Assembly (NCBI GenBank): GCA_950097015.1
Contig: CATNEN010000030.1
Location: 479,501 to 543,500, forward strand
Length of the DNA stretch: 64,000 nucleotides
Source of the DNA: Macrostomum hystrix
Taxonomy: Eukaryota > Platyhelminthes > Macrostomidae
Direction: 5' to 3'
The position numbers and the translations under genes are program-made. Below, one piece after another: positions 25,112-35,400 of the stretch (the stretch's first letter is position 1; every line of letters begins with the position of its first letter). A model generated the notes under the pieces. The model was given only the letters and a program-made list of their open reading frames with translations. It searched no databases and had not been told where the DNA came from.

Positions 25112-25148
<37 letters not shown>
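13276..25148 (+). CDS. TMF1: TMF1-like Golgi coiled-coil protein (TATA element modulatory factor)
   Basis: Five exons, 13276-15942, 21301-21404, 21643-22309, 22900-23638 and 24706-25148, all GT-AG and in phase, give 1539 aa. The N-terminus MSSWFGSWDVGKLQSA...SAQKRIDKALDIHDE matches TMF1. Middle exons carry the conserved coiled coil (LTEEFTSRIADAERR, LLREGERMAQEQLKASN, LLKKLRAREKE, RPLLRQ-like QPLLRQLESLQKAH). The C-terminus LNTRYQALLQMYGEKMEENE, ELRLDLMDIKEMYRSQID is the Rab6-binding TMF domain. In animals TMF1 is a Golgi-associated golgin that tethers Rab6 vesicles. Oddities: about 29 octapeptide repeats in exon 1 (separate entry), poly-Ala near residue 710, and eleven CAG codons immediately before the stop. 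Repeats or MITEs fill three of the four introns. The family call is firm. Confidence 0.93.
14085..14815 (+). repeat. Coding 24-bp minisatellite in TMF1 exon 1, about 29 octapeptide repeats
   Basis: The unit CAGGAGCTCCAGAGACAGCA plus AGAA encodes the octad ELQRQQEQ, from about residue 270 to 513. Synonymous differences (CTCCAA versus CTCCAG) and replacement variants (HEL, QEV, LQMQ, QKEQ) mark subtypes. The array never breaks the reading frame. The period is eight residues, not the seven of a regular coiled coil. Confidence 0.95.
16072..16505. repeat. 36-bp tandem repeat, about 12 copies, TMF1 intron 1
   Basis: The unit runs GTGGGCCGCTAATCTCTCTT then TATATCCCATCAACAG. The units are almost identical. 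The unit length is a multiple of three, so both strands stay open in translation, but this is a by-product of the repeat. Every junction reads pyrimidines-AACAG|GTGGGC. Confidence 0.95.
16510..17265. other. TMF1 intron 1, non-repetitive AT-rich part
   Basis: No exon or RNA gene recognised. A B-box-like TGGGTTCGAAATC near 16630 is isolated and lacks an A box. Confidence 0.4.
17268..19472. repeat. 20-bp minisatellite, about 110 copies, with higher-order structure, TMF1 intron 1
   Basis: The unit is GAGAATCGTCTCTTTCTTAT, with variants CTATTCATTAT, CTCTTCATTAT and CTCTTCAGTATGATAATCG. Variant order repeats: the segment starting at 17911 recurs at 18671, including the rare AAAATCG unit at 18281 and 19041. 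That indicates a block duplication of about 760 bp. Every canonical unit contains CGTCTC. Confidence 0.95.
20093..20660. mobile_element. TTAA-type MITE, family M, copy 1 (TMF1 intron 1)
   Basis: The left end CAGTAGAACTACCAAG and right end TTGGTAGTCCTACTG are inverted repeats. TTAA follows the right end (20661-20664), and the left flank is a mutated TTAT. The 568-bp body is shared with copies at 51118-51684 and 59821-60414 (for example GTGCGGCCTTGCCAGGCCTT and CAACCAATCAGTCACCACC). No transposase frame is present, so the element is non-autonomous. TTAA duplication points to the piggyBac superfamily. Near the right end are CCAAT and TATAAAAA (20622) motifs. Confidence 0.85.
20697..20968 (-). 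mobile_element. tRNA-derived SINE, family A, copy 3 (reverse, internally shortened)
   Basis: It has the family A tail (GGTGACACTAGACCCGCAGC on the plus strand) and head (GGAATCGAGCTCAGGG, CGGTCCAACGCG on the minus strand). About 60 bp of the body between the GAGAAGGCTT motif and the AAAGTCAGGGCAG motif differ or are missing. An ATAATAATAATATATATATA microsatellite adjoins its 3' end, next to MITE copy 1. Confidence 0.75.
22331..22846. mobile_element. Foldback MITE-like element, TMF1 intron 3
   Basis: Two arms of roughly 150-200 bp are imperfect inverted copies of each other. The best-matching parts are AGAATCG(T/C)TGAATATC and TCGACGATGC in one arm, read against their reverse complement in the other, ending in GCGGAAAATTT. 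The left terminus is TTAA then CACCAGAAAGACC, and the right is the complement of CATTAGAAAGACC then TTCA. The ends resemble MITE family M (CAGTAGAACTACC). The element fills most of the 22310-22899 intron. Confidence 0.65.
23680..24635. repeat. 33-bp minisatellite, about 29 copies, TMF1 intron 4
   Basis: The unit is GGATATCAGCGACCTATACT then CAAGGAGCATTGG. Units of 32 and 33 bp are mixed through a G-run difference (TTGGGA versus TTGGGGA). Variants at GCGACC, GCGAAC and GCAACC are grouped along the array. Confidence 0.93.
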
Positions 25149-25198
25149 GCACTTACCAAGCATATCCTAGTTTTAGAGTTACAGTTCTTTAGCTAACC

Positions 25199-25204
25199 AA
25201 TAAA
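25199..25204 (+). terminator. TMF1 polyadenylation signal
   Basis: An AATAAA hexamer about 50 nt after the TMF1 stop codon is correctly placed for a short 3' UTR. Confidence 0.6.
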
Positions 25205-25734
25205 CATTTAACAAATCTTTATCACATTGTGTCGTGTTAAAATCCATTTCATTCTCTGTGATATACGCAAAATCTTATTCAGTTGTAAATTGGTTGCACT
25301 CGATTTTTTTGCTATAGAAATTTTCTGAACATAATAAATTTGTTCTTATCTAGCCAAATGAAGCGACTAATAGTACTATAAATAGATTTTGCTACTGGAG
25401 AATTTCAGTAGTATATGTTGTTTGATAACCGACAAATAACTGCGCGCTGCCAATTTCTAAGTTAAACTTCATTTATTTTGTCTTTCTTTTCTTTTCTAAC
25501 AACTCTGTTGCTACTGCTTGGCTGTTTAACTATTGTGCAGTGGCTATGCTTTTTAATTTTAAACACTTGTTCCAAGCTTGCACACAGCTTTGCTTTTTAT
25601 GCGAATTTCGGTCGATCCGGTCGTGTGTCCTGTCACACTTTGTCTCACTCTCGCTTTTGAATTTTTCCTATTTTCCCTAAATCACTAGACTCTACACTTC
25701 AGTACCTACTCTCTATTTCTCTACCTGCTCTACT
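25205..25734. other. Intergenic spacer after TMF1
   Basis: AT-rich; nothing recognised. Confidence 0.4.
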
Positions 25735-26390
25735 TCTCTGTCTTCTCTCTCTACTTCTGTGCCTGCTCTATCTACTTCTGTGCCTGCTCTGTCTACTTCT
25801 GTGCCTGCTCTATCTACTTCTGTGCCTGCTCTGTCTACTTCTGTGCCTGCTCTATCTACTTCTGTGCCTGCTCTATCTACTTCTGTGCCTGCTCTATCTA
25901 CTTCTCTACCTGCTCTACTTCTTTGTCTTCTCTATCTACTTCTGTGCCTGCTCTCTCTACTTCTCTACCTGATCTACTTCTTTGTCTTCTCTATCTACTT
26001 CTCTGTCTTCTCTCTCTACTTCTGTGCCTGCTCTATCTACTTCTCTACCTGCTCTACTTCTTTGTCTTCTCTATCTACTTCTGTGCCTGCTCTCTCTACT
26101 TCTGTGCCTGCTCTATCTACTTCTGTGCCTGCTCTATCTACTTCTGTGCCTGCTCTATCTACTTCTCTACCTGCTCTACTTCTTTGTCTTCTCTATCTAC
26201 TTCTGTGCCTGCTCTCTCTACTTCTGTGCCTGCTCTATCTACTTCTGTGCCTGCTCTATCTACTTCTGTGCCTGCTCTATCTACTTCTGTGCCTGCTCTA
26301 TCTACTTCTGTGCCTGCTCTATCTATTTCTCTACCTGCTCTACTTCTTTGTCTTCTCTATCTACTTCTGTGCCTGCTCTCTCTACATCAA
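25735..26390. repeat. 21-bp pyrimidine-rich minisatellite, about 31 copies
   Basis: The main unit is CTATCTACTTCTGTGCCTGCT, interleaved with variants CTCTACCTGCTCTACTTC and TTTGTCTTCTC. A block of several variants repeats at least three times, a higher-order pattern. The strand is almost pure pyrimidine for long stretches. The unit is divisible by three, so all three plus frames stay open artefactually. Confidence 0.93.
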
Positions 26391-26950
26391 GTGTACTGTA
26401 AGTGATTTATGATTTATGATCCTGCAGAGAAGTGCAGGCAAACCCACACAGCTCATTCCTACGTCGCTAACGCTTTGTAAATTAAGCTAACATGGATATT
26501 TACATGATTGTGAGTGAGGCAGGCACAATAGAGCATTAAATATTATTAAAATAGCCATGCATATGCACCCTGTCATTATGTTAGCATAGTAGCATATTTT
26601 TGTCGCGGTTTTGGTCTGATTTTAGTCAACAAAAAATCTGCCTAAAATACTCGTAGGTGTCCGGCTTAAACTGAGCATATATAGTTACTCACGTGGGTAT
26701 CAAGTACCAATATTTTTCGCAGACTATCTTGTTTTTGTGATTGATGCTAATTATATATATATAAACCATTTAATACACTTTACATTTCATTTGAAAATGT
26801 TAAATGTCTATGTCTCAAGTCTAATAACTCACGAATCTGTGTGTAGTTTATCCTAATGTTTTCTAACGGTGGAGCATGCAGTCCAATAGTTGTAGCTTCG
26901 TACTTCTGAGCCAGAGGTCGGCAGTTCGAATCTCAGTCCTTATGGGGAAC

Positions 26951-27262
26951 GATTGGTGAGTTGCAGAGCGGTTAACACTTTTGCCTCTCGCACCAAAGTG
27001 CCTGAGCTCGATTCCGCGGCGAGGCCATACGAGTATTAAATTGGGGCGCAGACGCGGAGAGAAGGCTTGGGGGCTGGTCGTGCAATTTACGCACTTGAAG
27101 ACCAACCTCCAAGGCAGTGAGTATACACTACCTATCGATGAGAAAGTCAGGGCAGATGTACACACCTGTGTGAGCGTGTGCCTGCTTACAGTATCCGTGA
27201 GCGTGTGTGCTCAGGAGTCAGCCGAATGGGCAGAATTGCCTCCTCGATTGGCTCTAGTCAAT
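26951..27262 (+). mobile_element. tRNA-derived SINE, family A, copy 4
   Basis: The head has AGTTGCAGAGCGGTTAACAC and B-box GCTCGATTCCGC. The body contains GGGGCGCAGACGCGGAGAGA and GATGAGAAAGTCAGGGCAGA and ends near GCCTCCTCGATTGGCTC. A second, degenerate tRNA-like stretch (B-box GCAGTTCGAATCTC) lies just upstream at about 26880-26945. Confidence 0.8.
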
Positions 27263-30037
27263 TAATTCCTGTGGTGGTTGGAATAGGTTTCATATATTTA
27301 CTTTTTGCTATCGAATAACTGCACTGTGTTGTGTATTTAGCTGTTTCTATGCTTGTGTGTGTGGGCTGCGTGTGTCTAGCAGTTTGAGCAGTAACTGTAT
27401 CACCACCTCTACAACATTTGCCATACTCGTAGACATTTTCGGCTCTCGTTCGGGCCGACACGCACGCAGGAAGTGCCATTTTAGGAATGGGGGCCTCTTT
27501 CCTGGTTTTGGCATCTGTCTCTGAGATCTCCTTACCCCCACGTGGACCTTTTCTCACTCATCCGGTTTGTTAATGTCGACTCTGAGGGGGGCGAGGCATT
27601 CATGGGGGTGCCATAAATGGGACTCAGGATCCCCAACTGTGCAATGCCACCTGTGTTTGTTCATCGAATGCGGCCCCAACTCCTAGCGTGCCGGGGACCC
27701 TGGTCTCAAGGGCCCGCCGCGCTCTTCAGTTGCCATAGCTCCAGCGCGTGCGGCCTGGGTCTTTCTCTCTGGAACTATCAACTCAGCCCTCGCGAATAGG
27801 CGCGACTCTTTGTCCGATGCAGGCCTTCTCTCTGTGTGACATTGCGTAATCGTCTGTCTGGGTCTCGTGTGATTTTGAGAGGCGAGACCAAATAGAGAAA
27901 AAACTATTTTTGACTCGCTTTTTTCTGGCTTTGAATCGAGAGTGAGGCGACAGAGAACCGAGCAAACCGAGCGAGGAAAAAACTAGAAAAATATTCGATA
28001 GCTGGAATCGTTTAGAAGAAATGAAAATTATAATTAGAACAAAGACGAGTGTCTAATAGCCCCCTAGCAAGGTCTTTGTTATCCGCGATCTTGATCCTTT
28101 AATATACACCTATTGTGTGATTGGGTCTCATCTGGATTGTCATTTAAACAAGCAGCGAATGTTGCGGGTCTATGAAAGCATGTAGGGATTTATGACAGGA
28201 GGAAAACCGTGTGTCAGATTTATGATCCTAATCCGAAACATTATCCGTTGTCTATTCCAGTATGTAATGAGCTAACTTTACATGTCTGTCTGAACCAATC
28301 CATCAACCCATTCAAAGCGCTTAATCGTTAATCGAATACCATAATGGTATTGCTGGCATTACAGATGAAGGTCGAATTTGACATTATGAGCGCCGTCAAG
28401 CCCTACAAAATCATTTTAATGCTAGGGGCTGAACCCTTAGCTGGGGCTTCCGGGAAAATGCAAATTAACTTGCAGCCGCTCATGGGGGGCACCTCTCCCC
28501 CCTCCAGTCCTGCGGAGCTTACGTAAGTGGAACCGCAGGAAGAAAATCCCACAGTCGCCGCAGAGTTTTTTCTATTCCCTCGTGGCCCTTTAACCTTGAC
28601 GTGTAAACAGTTTTGCCTGTTGGGGGGCGCCAAAGGGAAGCCAGCTAAGGCCAATGATACGCACTCGGAAATCCGAAATCCGTCTGTCGGCTGCCCCCCC
28701 CGCGGGGGGAAGGGCTTGATTACGTGATCCCATAGTAACTAGCAGTATATTTTGGCATTAATCTCTCGACAGTCTGTCTCTAAAGCCGATTGCTGATATT
28801 CACCTATACAATCCCTAGGGGAATTGCTTATCGCCACAGGGACAAGACAGGATTTGATGGCCTTTCCTAGGAATCTAAAATATACACACCAACTCTTGCT
28901 TACCAAATTAAATAGATGGAGAAATCTACTTACGAACAAGACTATACGTGTTATTTACATTTGAAAAAGCGATATTATTCAAGCATCAGGATTGCATAAT
29001 CTTTCTATACTGCCATAGTACGAGTACTAGTATTTTGATTTGTACACATTTTCAAATTTTGTCTGTGGTTGCCAAGTGCCTTACAAGTGGAGCGCATGCA
29101 GCCCATTGCGATGGTGTTAACTCCAGGTTCTTGTGACAATTTGCTTTCAAATACGCTAGCAATTAAAGCGATTCGGTGCGAGGCTGTCAATCAGAATTTC
29201 GCAAATTTGCACGCGAGAAAATTCATTAATCATGTACAACAAGGACGATGCGATGTCTTGCTTCATAATTTAATTAGTGATTTTTTGTAGACAGAGGACT
29301 AACAATGAATGCATGCTCCAGCCTGCCTCAAACTGGTGCGTCTACTCAGCCAAAATTGAAAATGCAGGAAAGATATTTCAATTTTAATTGTTCATTGTTT
29401 AATATAGGCGAGTCAGAGATTTTATAATTAGATGTTAAAATTCACACGTCACAAGGGTGGCGCACCTTGGATTTGACGCTTTCGAGTGTGTTGTCTAATT
29501 TTAGCGATCAAAGTTAGAGACACGTCGACTCAATCGGTAAGCTCATTAATCCTACACTCAACAGAAGATTTTATGAAGCAGAGCAACACAGCCAAATCAA
29601 ATCCGATCAATCAATCTACCTGCATGTCTGCAGTTCATATTTGAGCCAAGTTGAGTCCTGTCTGCTAATCCCCCCAGTATTGGCTGACTGCTCATTCTAA
29701 AAATTCACACATTGTGTGACACTTGAAGGCCAATAAGAGGCCCAATAGTTGCACCCGTTATGTCATAGCATTTCTCCCCTTGAAGTTAATCCCTCTCTTC
29801 ATTTCCTCTCTTGATTCCCAACTATAGCTTCGTCGCAGGAGGCTTATCTATGGAATGGAACAAAGAAATGCGGGCCTCTATGGCTGTGCAAGCAATGCGG
29901 GCAATCAAAAACCTATTTTAACTATAAAGTTGATGCTTGTGGCTTAGGCTAGATTTACATACACGGCTGGCCCTGAATGTGTACACAGTCTGAGACAGTA
30001 ATAATGTTTCATGCATAGTGGAATCTATATCTGGCTA

Positions 30038-30076
<39 letters not shown>

Positions 30077-32353
30077 TTAAAAGCAGCTCTATAGCTAGTG
30101 CTAGTCCCGTGCCGAACCCTGCCCCTCAGTATAGTGATGACGCAATCATGTGGGCCTGAAGCAGGCCAACATATACGGTGGGTGGTTCTCGGCTTCAACT
30201 GCGGGGGTCCGGACTGGCGGCTGGTTATGTAACCAGCGCGCAGAGGGTGAGGCCGCGGTGCCCCGCATCCCCCGCTCCGTCTACCACCACCTCAACCGTT
30301 CTCTGTCTCTCCTTGTCTGTCTCACATCTGCGCAGTTTCTGTACCCTGACCTCAATCTGTCTTCTCTCTGCCATTGCGTTCTCAACAAGCCAGGCCTAAG
30401 GCCCACCCACCCCACCCTCCGCGCCCCTCTCACAGCTTCTTTGCTCTAACCAGTTCTGACTAGTAGCGGGCTGAGGATGCCTCCCTTTCACTAGCGAGCA
30501 GCCGATACTGCCCACCGAGCAGTTCTGTATTATGCGTCGCCTGCCACCCTGCCACCCTACTATAATATTCTATTCCCCATTTTCCCACCGCATCTGAACG
30601 CCACTGCTAGTGTTAATATTTCCATTTGCCTGACTCGATAACAATGCCATTGTAGGTCTGTTTTTTTATTCTTCATCGTCTAAGAATCCCATCCAAGGGC
30701 CATTAGGGTGAACAATATTTGGTCTGTAAGGAGTCAATCATGCGTAAATGTTGTTATTCTGAATTCCGCTTCCATCTACTAAAGGCATTGAGGAACTAAA
30801 GTAATTTTAATCCGCAGTTTGACAAAAGAAAAACAAACTATATAGAGGGTGCGTTTTGAGATTTTGTGTTTTAGAAATTCTAAGTCAGATTTTATTCATT
30901 CATTCGTTTTACAATGCCAAACTGTCGATTTAACTGACTTAAAAAATACGAGCGATATAACAAAAAGCCATGAATTAGAAATCTTTGATCAATGAACAAA
31001 GCTTTATCAATGAATATTAGAGATTTCCTATATGAGATTGATCCCGATCCCACCTGTCCTGTACCTGCCTACTCTAATCTCCCACCAAAGCCGGTTTGAA
31101 ATGACACGCGGCAGTTGCCTGTCTCCGTTTTGTGGAGAATGCCGGGATAAAAATATCTAGCTAGGTTGGCTTGGGAATTGGGAGTTACATGCCAGGAAGG
31201 AAATCAATGCCAGCTGACGATATCCCTGAATTCCGCTAATTTTCAGCAGCCCATAGGTTCTTACGCTAGACGAAGAGACTTGAATCTTTCAGTCCAACTC
31301 GATTCGCTCATTGACAAGCCCCTCTGCTATCTATCGCAATGGGACCCCTTGCCCTGCCCTGTCTTTATCCATTTCACATTTCTTGCTGCCGTTCCCAGCT
31401 GAGAGACACAGAGAGGTTAACCCAAGCCTGGGCCCACCTCAAAACACAGCTAGAAGGAACTGTCCCTCGGCCCCGTCCAAAAAAGGCTTTGTGGTCGGTG
31501 GGGGTGGGTGGCGCAGACGAACTAACCTACATTGTTGCGTAATCGCTCAGATGGTCGGGCGCTGAATCACCCCTTCGGGTCGTCGGGTGGGCCAAGTTTT
31601 TGGGGAAAGAAGAGCGAATGGAAAGGAATGGGGGTGAAGGGTCTCTCAGTGCAGCCTTGGCCCCGCTCAGGACACACGCGGACTGTGAGGGCTGGTTTTG
31701 GGGTGGCTGGGCCTTTGGACAGCGCGTCAGGCCAGTGTACATAGCCGCCCACCCCAATTCTCTCACCCCGCATGTCCAATTGGAGAATGTGGTCTCCTTT
31801 TCAACCAGGCAGCCCCTTTCAGTTTACTGGCTTCAGTCCGGCTGGCACGATCGTATATTAAATAGACGAGCCAAGGACTCCCAGGTGCGGTTAAGTGGTG
31901 CAGTTCTAAGTAGAGCAGACATTAATAAACGCAAAGTTATTAGTCTAGAGTTTTATGGGGTATTAACAGTTTTTTATTATATCAGCTTGGTGTTCAAAAA
32001 GGTCAATCTCTCGGCTGCTGGCTTTTAAAGGCCTTATAGTAAGATACCCGCTGTTCTTTCAAACTAAACATTCTGTTGATTTTGAGTTTGTGCTCAGCTG
32101 TTCTGTAGGCGCAGCTTCAACTAGTATAGTATCTACCTTGTCTTTGTATCTAAAAATCTACGTCGCACAAAACAAAATACTGAACGATAAAATACATCTA
32201 GGCAACTTGGTGAGTAAAACTGTCATTCTCTATGTTATTATATTATTTAGTTCATAGCTACCAAATCCCTACATTGAAAAATGCGAATGATCCCAATCCC
32301 ATGTTAGAAAGATTCAATCCCTAAGCTTAAAGCAAACTTTTTCTTTCACCAAG
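27263..32353. other. Long non-coding region upstream of the thyroid hormone receptor
   Basis: About 5 kb without tandem arrays, in contrast to the rest of the window, and with mixed GC content. No exon could be supported. It holds several palindromic bZIP-like sites and a CTG microsatellite. A plausible role is promoter, 5' UTR introns and enhancers of the receptor gene. Confidence 0.4.
30041..30073. repeat. (CTG)11 microsatellite
   Basis: Eleven uninterrupted CTG triplets within non-coding sequence upstream of the nuclear receptor gene. Confidence 0.95.
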
Positions 32354-32418
32354 GTCATCTCACCTGCTGGATATTCGCGCCGTTTTGGAATCTGCAGCCA
32401 AACTATTCAAAGCATTTT

Positions 32419-35400
32419 ATGAAGAAAATCTTTCTGCAGCATGCTCAAGCTCAGCAGCAGCAGAGTGCACTGTTATTACGGGGCACCGACTCACCTGCCA
32501 CGGCGGCGCATCCAGCTTTCGATGACCAGCAGCCTCTCTACCAGCTGCAGCCACTCGGCTATTCCTCAGCCTCCTCGAATTCTTCATCCTCGAATCTGAT
32601 GACGCTGGCAACAGCCGCTGCCGCTGCGGCCGCTGCTCAACCTACAGCGGATGAGGTGGGACCTGCCGGGTGTGGTCGCGAGTTCGAATCCTACGCGGCT
32701 AATTCGTCCTATTCGAATTCGCCCCAGAAGCATTCACTGACGCAGGACCAGGGCGCAGCGATGGAGTCACCTTCGAAGGCCAAGAAGGCCAAGGCTAGAG
32801 GCAGCAGTGAGTGCTAGTTTGATATCCTTACTGAATCCACGATCCTCATTAAATTTGCCCATCGGATAACTGTCCCATCGGATAACTGTCCCATCGGATA
32901 ACTGTCCCACCGGCTAACTGTCCCAGCGGATAACTGTCCCACCGGATAACTGTCCCAGCGGATAACTGTCCCATCGGATAACTGTCCCATCGGATAACTG
33001 TCCCATCGGATAACTGTCCCACCGGATAACTGTCCCATCGGATAACTGTCCCATCGGATAACTGTCCCACCGGATAACTGTCCCACCGGATAACTGTCCC
33101 ATCGGATAACTGTCCCATCGGATAACTGTCCCATCGGATAACTGTCCCATCGGATAACTGTCCCAGCGGATAACTGTCCCAGCGGATAACTGTCCCATCG
33201 GATAACTGTCCCATCGGATAACTGTCCCAGCGGATAACTGTCCCATCGGATAACTGTCCCAGTGGATAACTGTCCCATCGGATAACTGTCCCAGCGGATA
33301 ACTGTCCCATCGGATAACTGTCCCATCGGATAACTGTCCCATCGGATAACTGTCCCATCGGATAACTGTCCCATCGGATAACTGTCCCATCGGATAACTG
33401 TCCCATCGGATAACTGTCCCAGTGGATAACTGTCCCATCGGATAACTGTCCCATCGGATAACTGTCCCATCGGATAACTGTCCCAGCGGATAACTGTCCC
33501 ATCGGATAACTGTCCCATCGGATAACTGTCCCATCGGATAACTGTCCCAGTGGATAACTGTCCCATCGGATAACTGTCCCATCGGATAACTGTCCCATCG
33601 GATAACTGTCCCATCGGATAACTGTCCCATCGGATAACTGTCCCATCGGATAACTGTCCCACCGGATAACTGTCCCACCGGATAACTGTCCCATCGGATA
33701 ACTGTCCCATCGGATAACTGTCCCAGCGGATAACTGTCCCACCGGATAACTGTCCCAGCGGATAACTGTCCCATCGGATAACTGTCCCAGTGGATAACTG
33801 TCCCATCGGATAACTGTCCCATCGGATAACTGTCCCACCGGATAACTGTCCCAGCGGATAACTGTCCCATCGGATAACTGTCCCAGTGGATAACTGTCCC
33901 ATCGGATAACTGTCCCATCGGATAACTGTCCCATCGGATAACTGTCCCATCGGATAACTGTCCCATCGGATAACTGTCCCATCGGATAACTGTCCCATCG
34001 GATAACTGTCCCATCGGATAACTGTCCCACCGGATAACTGTCCCATCGGATAACTGTCCCATCGGATAACTGTCCCATCGGATAACTGTCCCATCGGATA
34101 ACTGTCCCACCGGATAACTGTCACATCGGATAACTGTCCCATCGGATAACTGTCCATATATATCTATATCAATATCTATCCCATCCAATATCTATCCCAT
34201 CCGATATCTATCCCATCCGATATCTATCCCATCCAATATCTATCCCATCCAATATCTATCCCATCCAATATCTATCCCATCCAATATCTATCACATCCAA
34301 TATCTATCCCATCCGATATCTATCCCATCCAATATCTATCCCATCCAATATCTATCCCATCCAATATCTATCCCATCCAATATCTATCACATCCAATATC
34401 TATCCCATCCGATATCTATCCCATCCAATATCTATCCCATCCAATATCTATCCCATCCACTATCTATCCCATCCACTATCTATCCCATCCAATATCTATC
34501 CCATCCAATATCTATCCCATCCAATATCTATCCCATCCACTATCTATCCCATCCAATATCTATCCCATCCAATATCTATCCCATCCGAAATCTATCCCAT
34601 CCAATATCTATCCCATCCAATATCTATCCCATCCACTATCTATCCCATCCACTATCTATCCCATCCAATATCTATCCCATCCAATATCTATCTTATCTGC
34701 TAAAGCCTCTATAAGTAATGTGTCTATGCTAGGCCAAGCAAGTGTTAGGCCTTCTATTCGGTTTCGGGTCAAGTAGATCTGAGAACTCTAACAGCTCATA
34801 GTTGAGAGCACGATTGCGCAAGCATAATTTTCGAAGCACAATGCTCAGGCAATGATGGGATCTGTGGGTTTTCAGATTCTGTGATCCGATCTTCCCAATT
34901 GTGCGTCTTTGTCCTATCTCTGCCCCACCTCAGCTAGTCCATCTCCCGGTGTGACACGGGCAAAGTTATAATATTGCGTCACAGGGGGTAGAAAAATCGG
35001 GTTTAACTTAATGAAGGGTTTGTTCTGCCGATGAGTTTTTTGTTAGCGTCATAGTCGACTCAATTGAGTTTGAAGTTTTTTCTTCGTTCTTAAGAATTCT
35101 CATGGCTGCAGGTTCTGCGAACAAAGACCTTAAAACTCTTTGAATTATGGTTTTTATAAGCTAATGTTTGACTAGGCTAACGGCTGGGGTCGACCATGTT
35201 GTCGGAATGGAGCTATGAAAAATAATATTCTTTCATTTTTAATGAGATCCACACTCTCAGGGCAAGGCAAAGAAGCGAAGGTATTGGGTGACACCAAAAT
35301 GAGTGGTTGCATTGTACACCGTGCTATGGTCTACTTAATATTGGTCTCAATTGGTCCGACCGGGATTACGTCACACTGGCCCCTTTAGCCTCGTATGTAC

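Noticed and set aside
25759-26412. Frames made of STSVPAL and LLLCLLY repeats
   Set aside because: A 21-bp pyrimidine-rich array open in every plus frame.
26880-26945. tRNA gene
   Set aside because: Only a B-box-like stretch (GCAGTTCGAATCTC). The cloverleaf stems do not pair, so it is treated as a fossil next to a SINE.
27258-27557. Minus-strand frame of 99 residues
   Set aside because: No homology, no splice context, and it starts in unique non-coding sequence with no conserved motif.
28344-28529. Possible 5' coding exon of the receptor (LQPLMGGTSPPSSPAELT then GTAAGT donor)
   Set aside because: It has a good donor, but its phase does not fit the next exon's open frame. The donor overlaps a CTTACGTAAG palindrome that explains the match.
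32814-34188. Three overlapping minus-strand open frames of 409-447 residues ([16 protein letters not shown] repeats)
   Set aside because: Direct translation of the 16-bp array in all three minus-strand frames. No start context or non-repeat domain, and it lies in the receptor intron.
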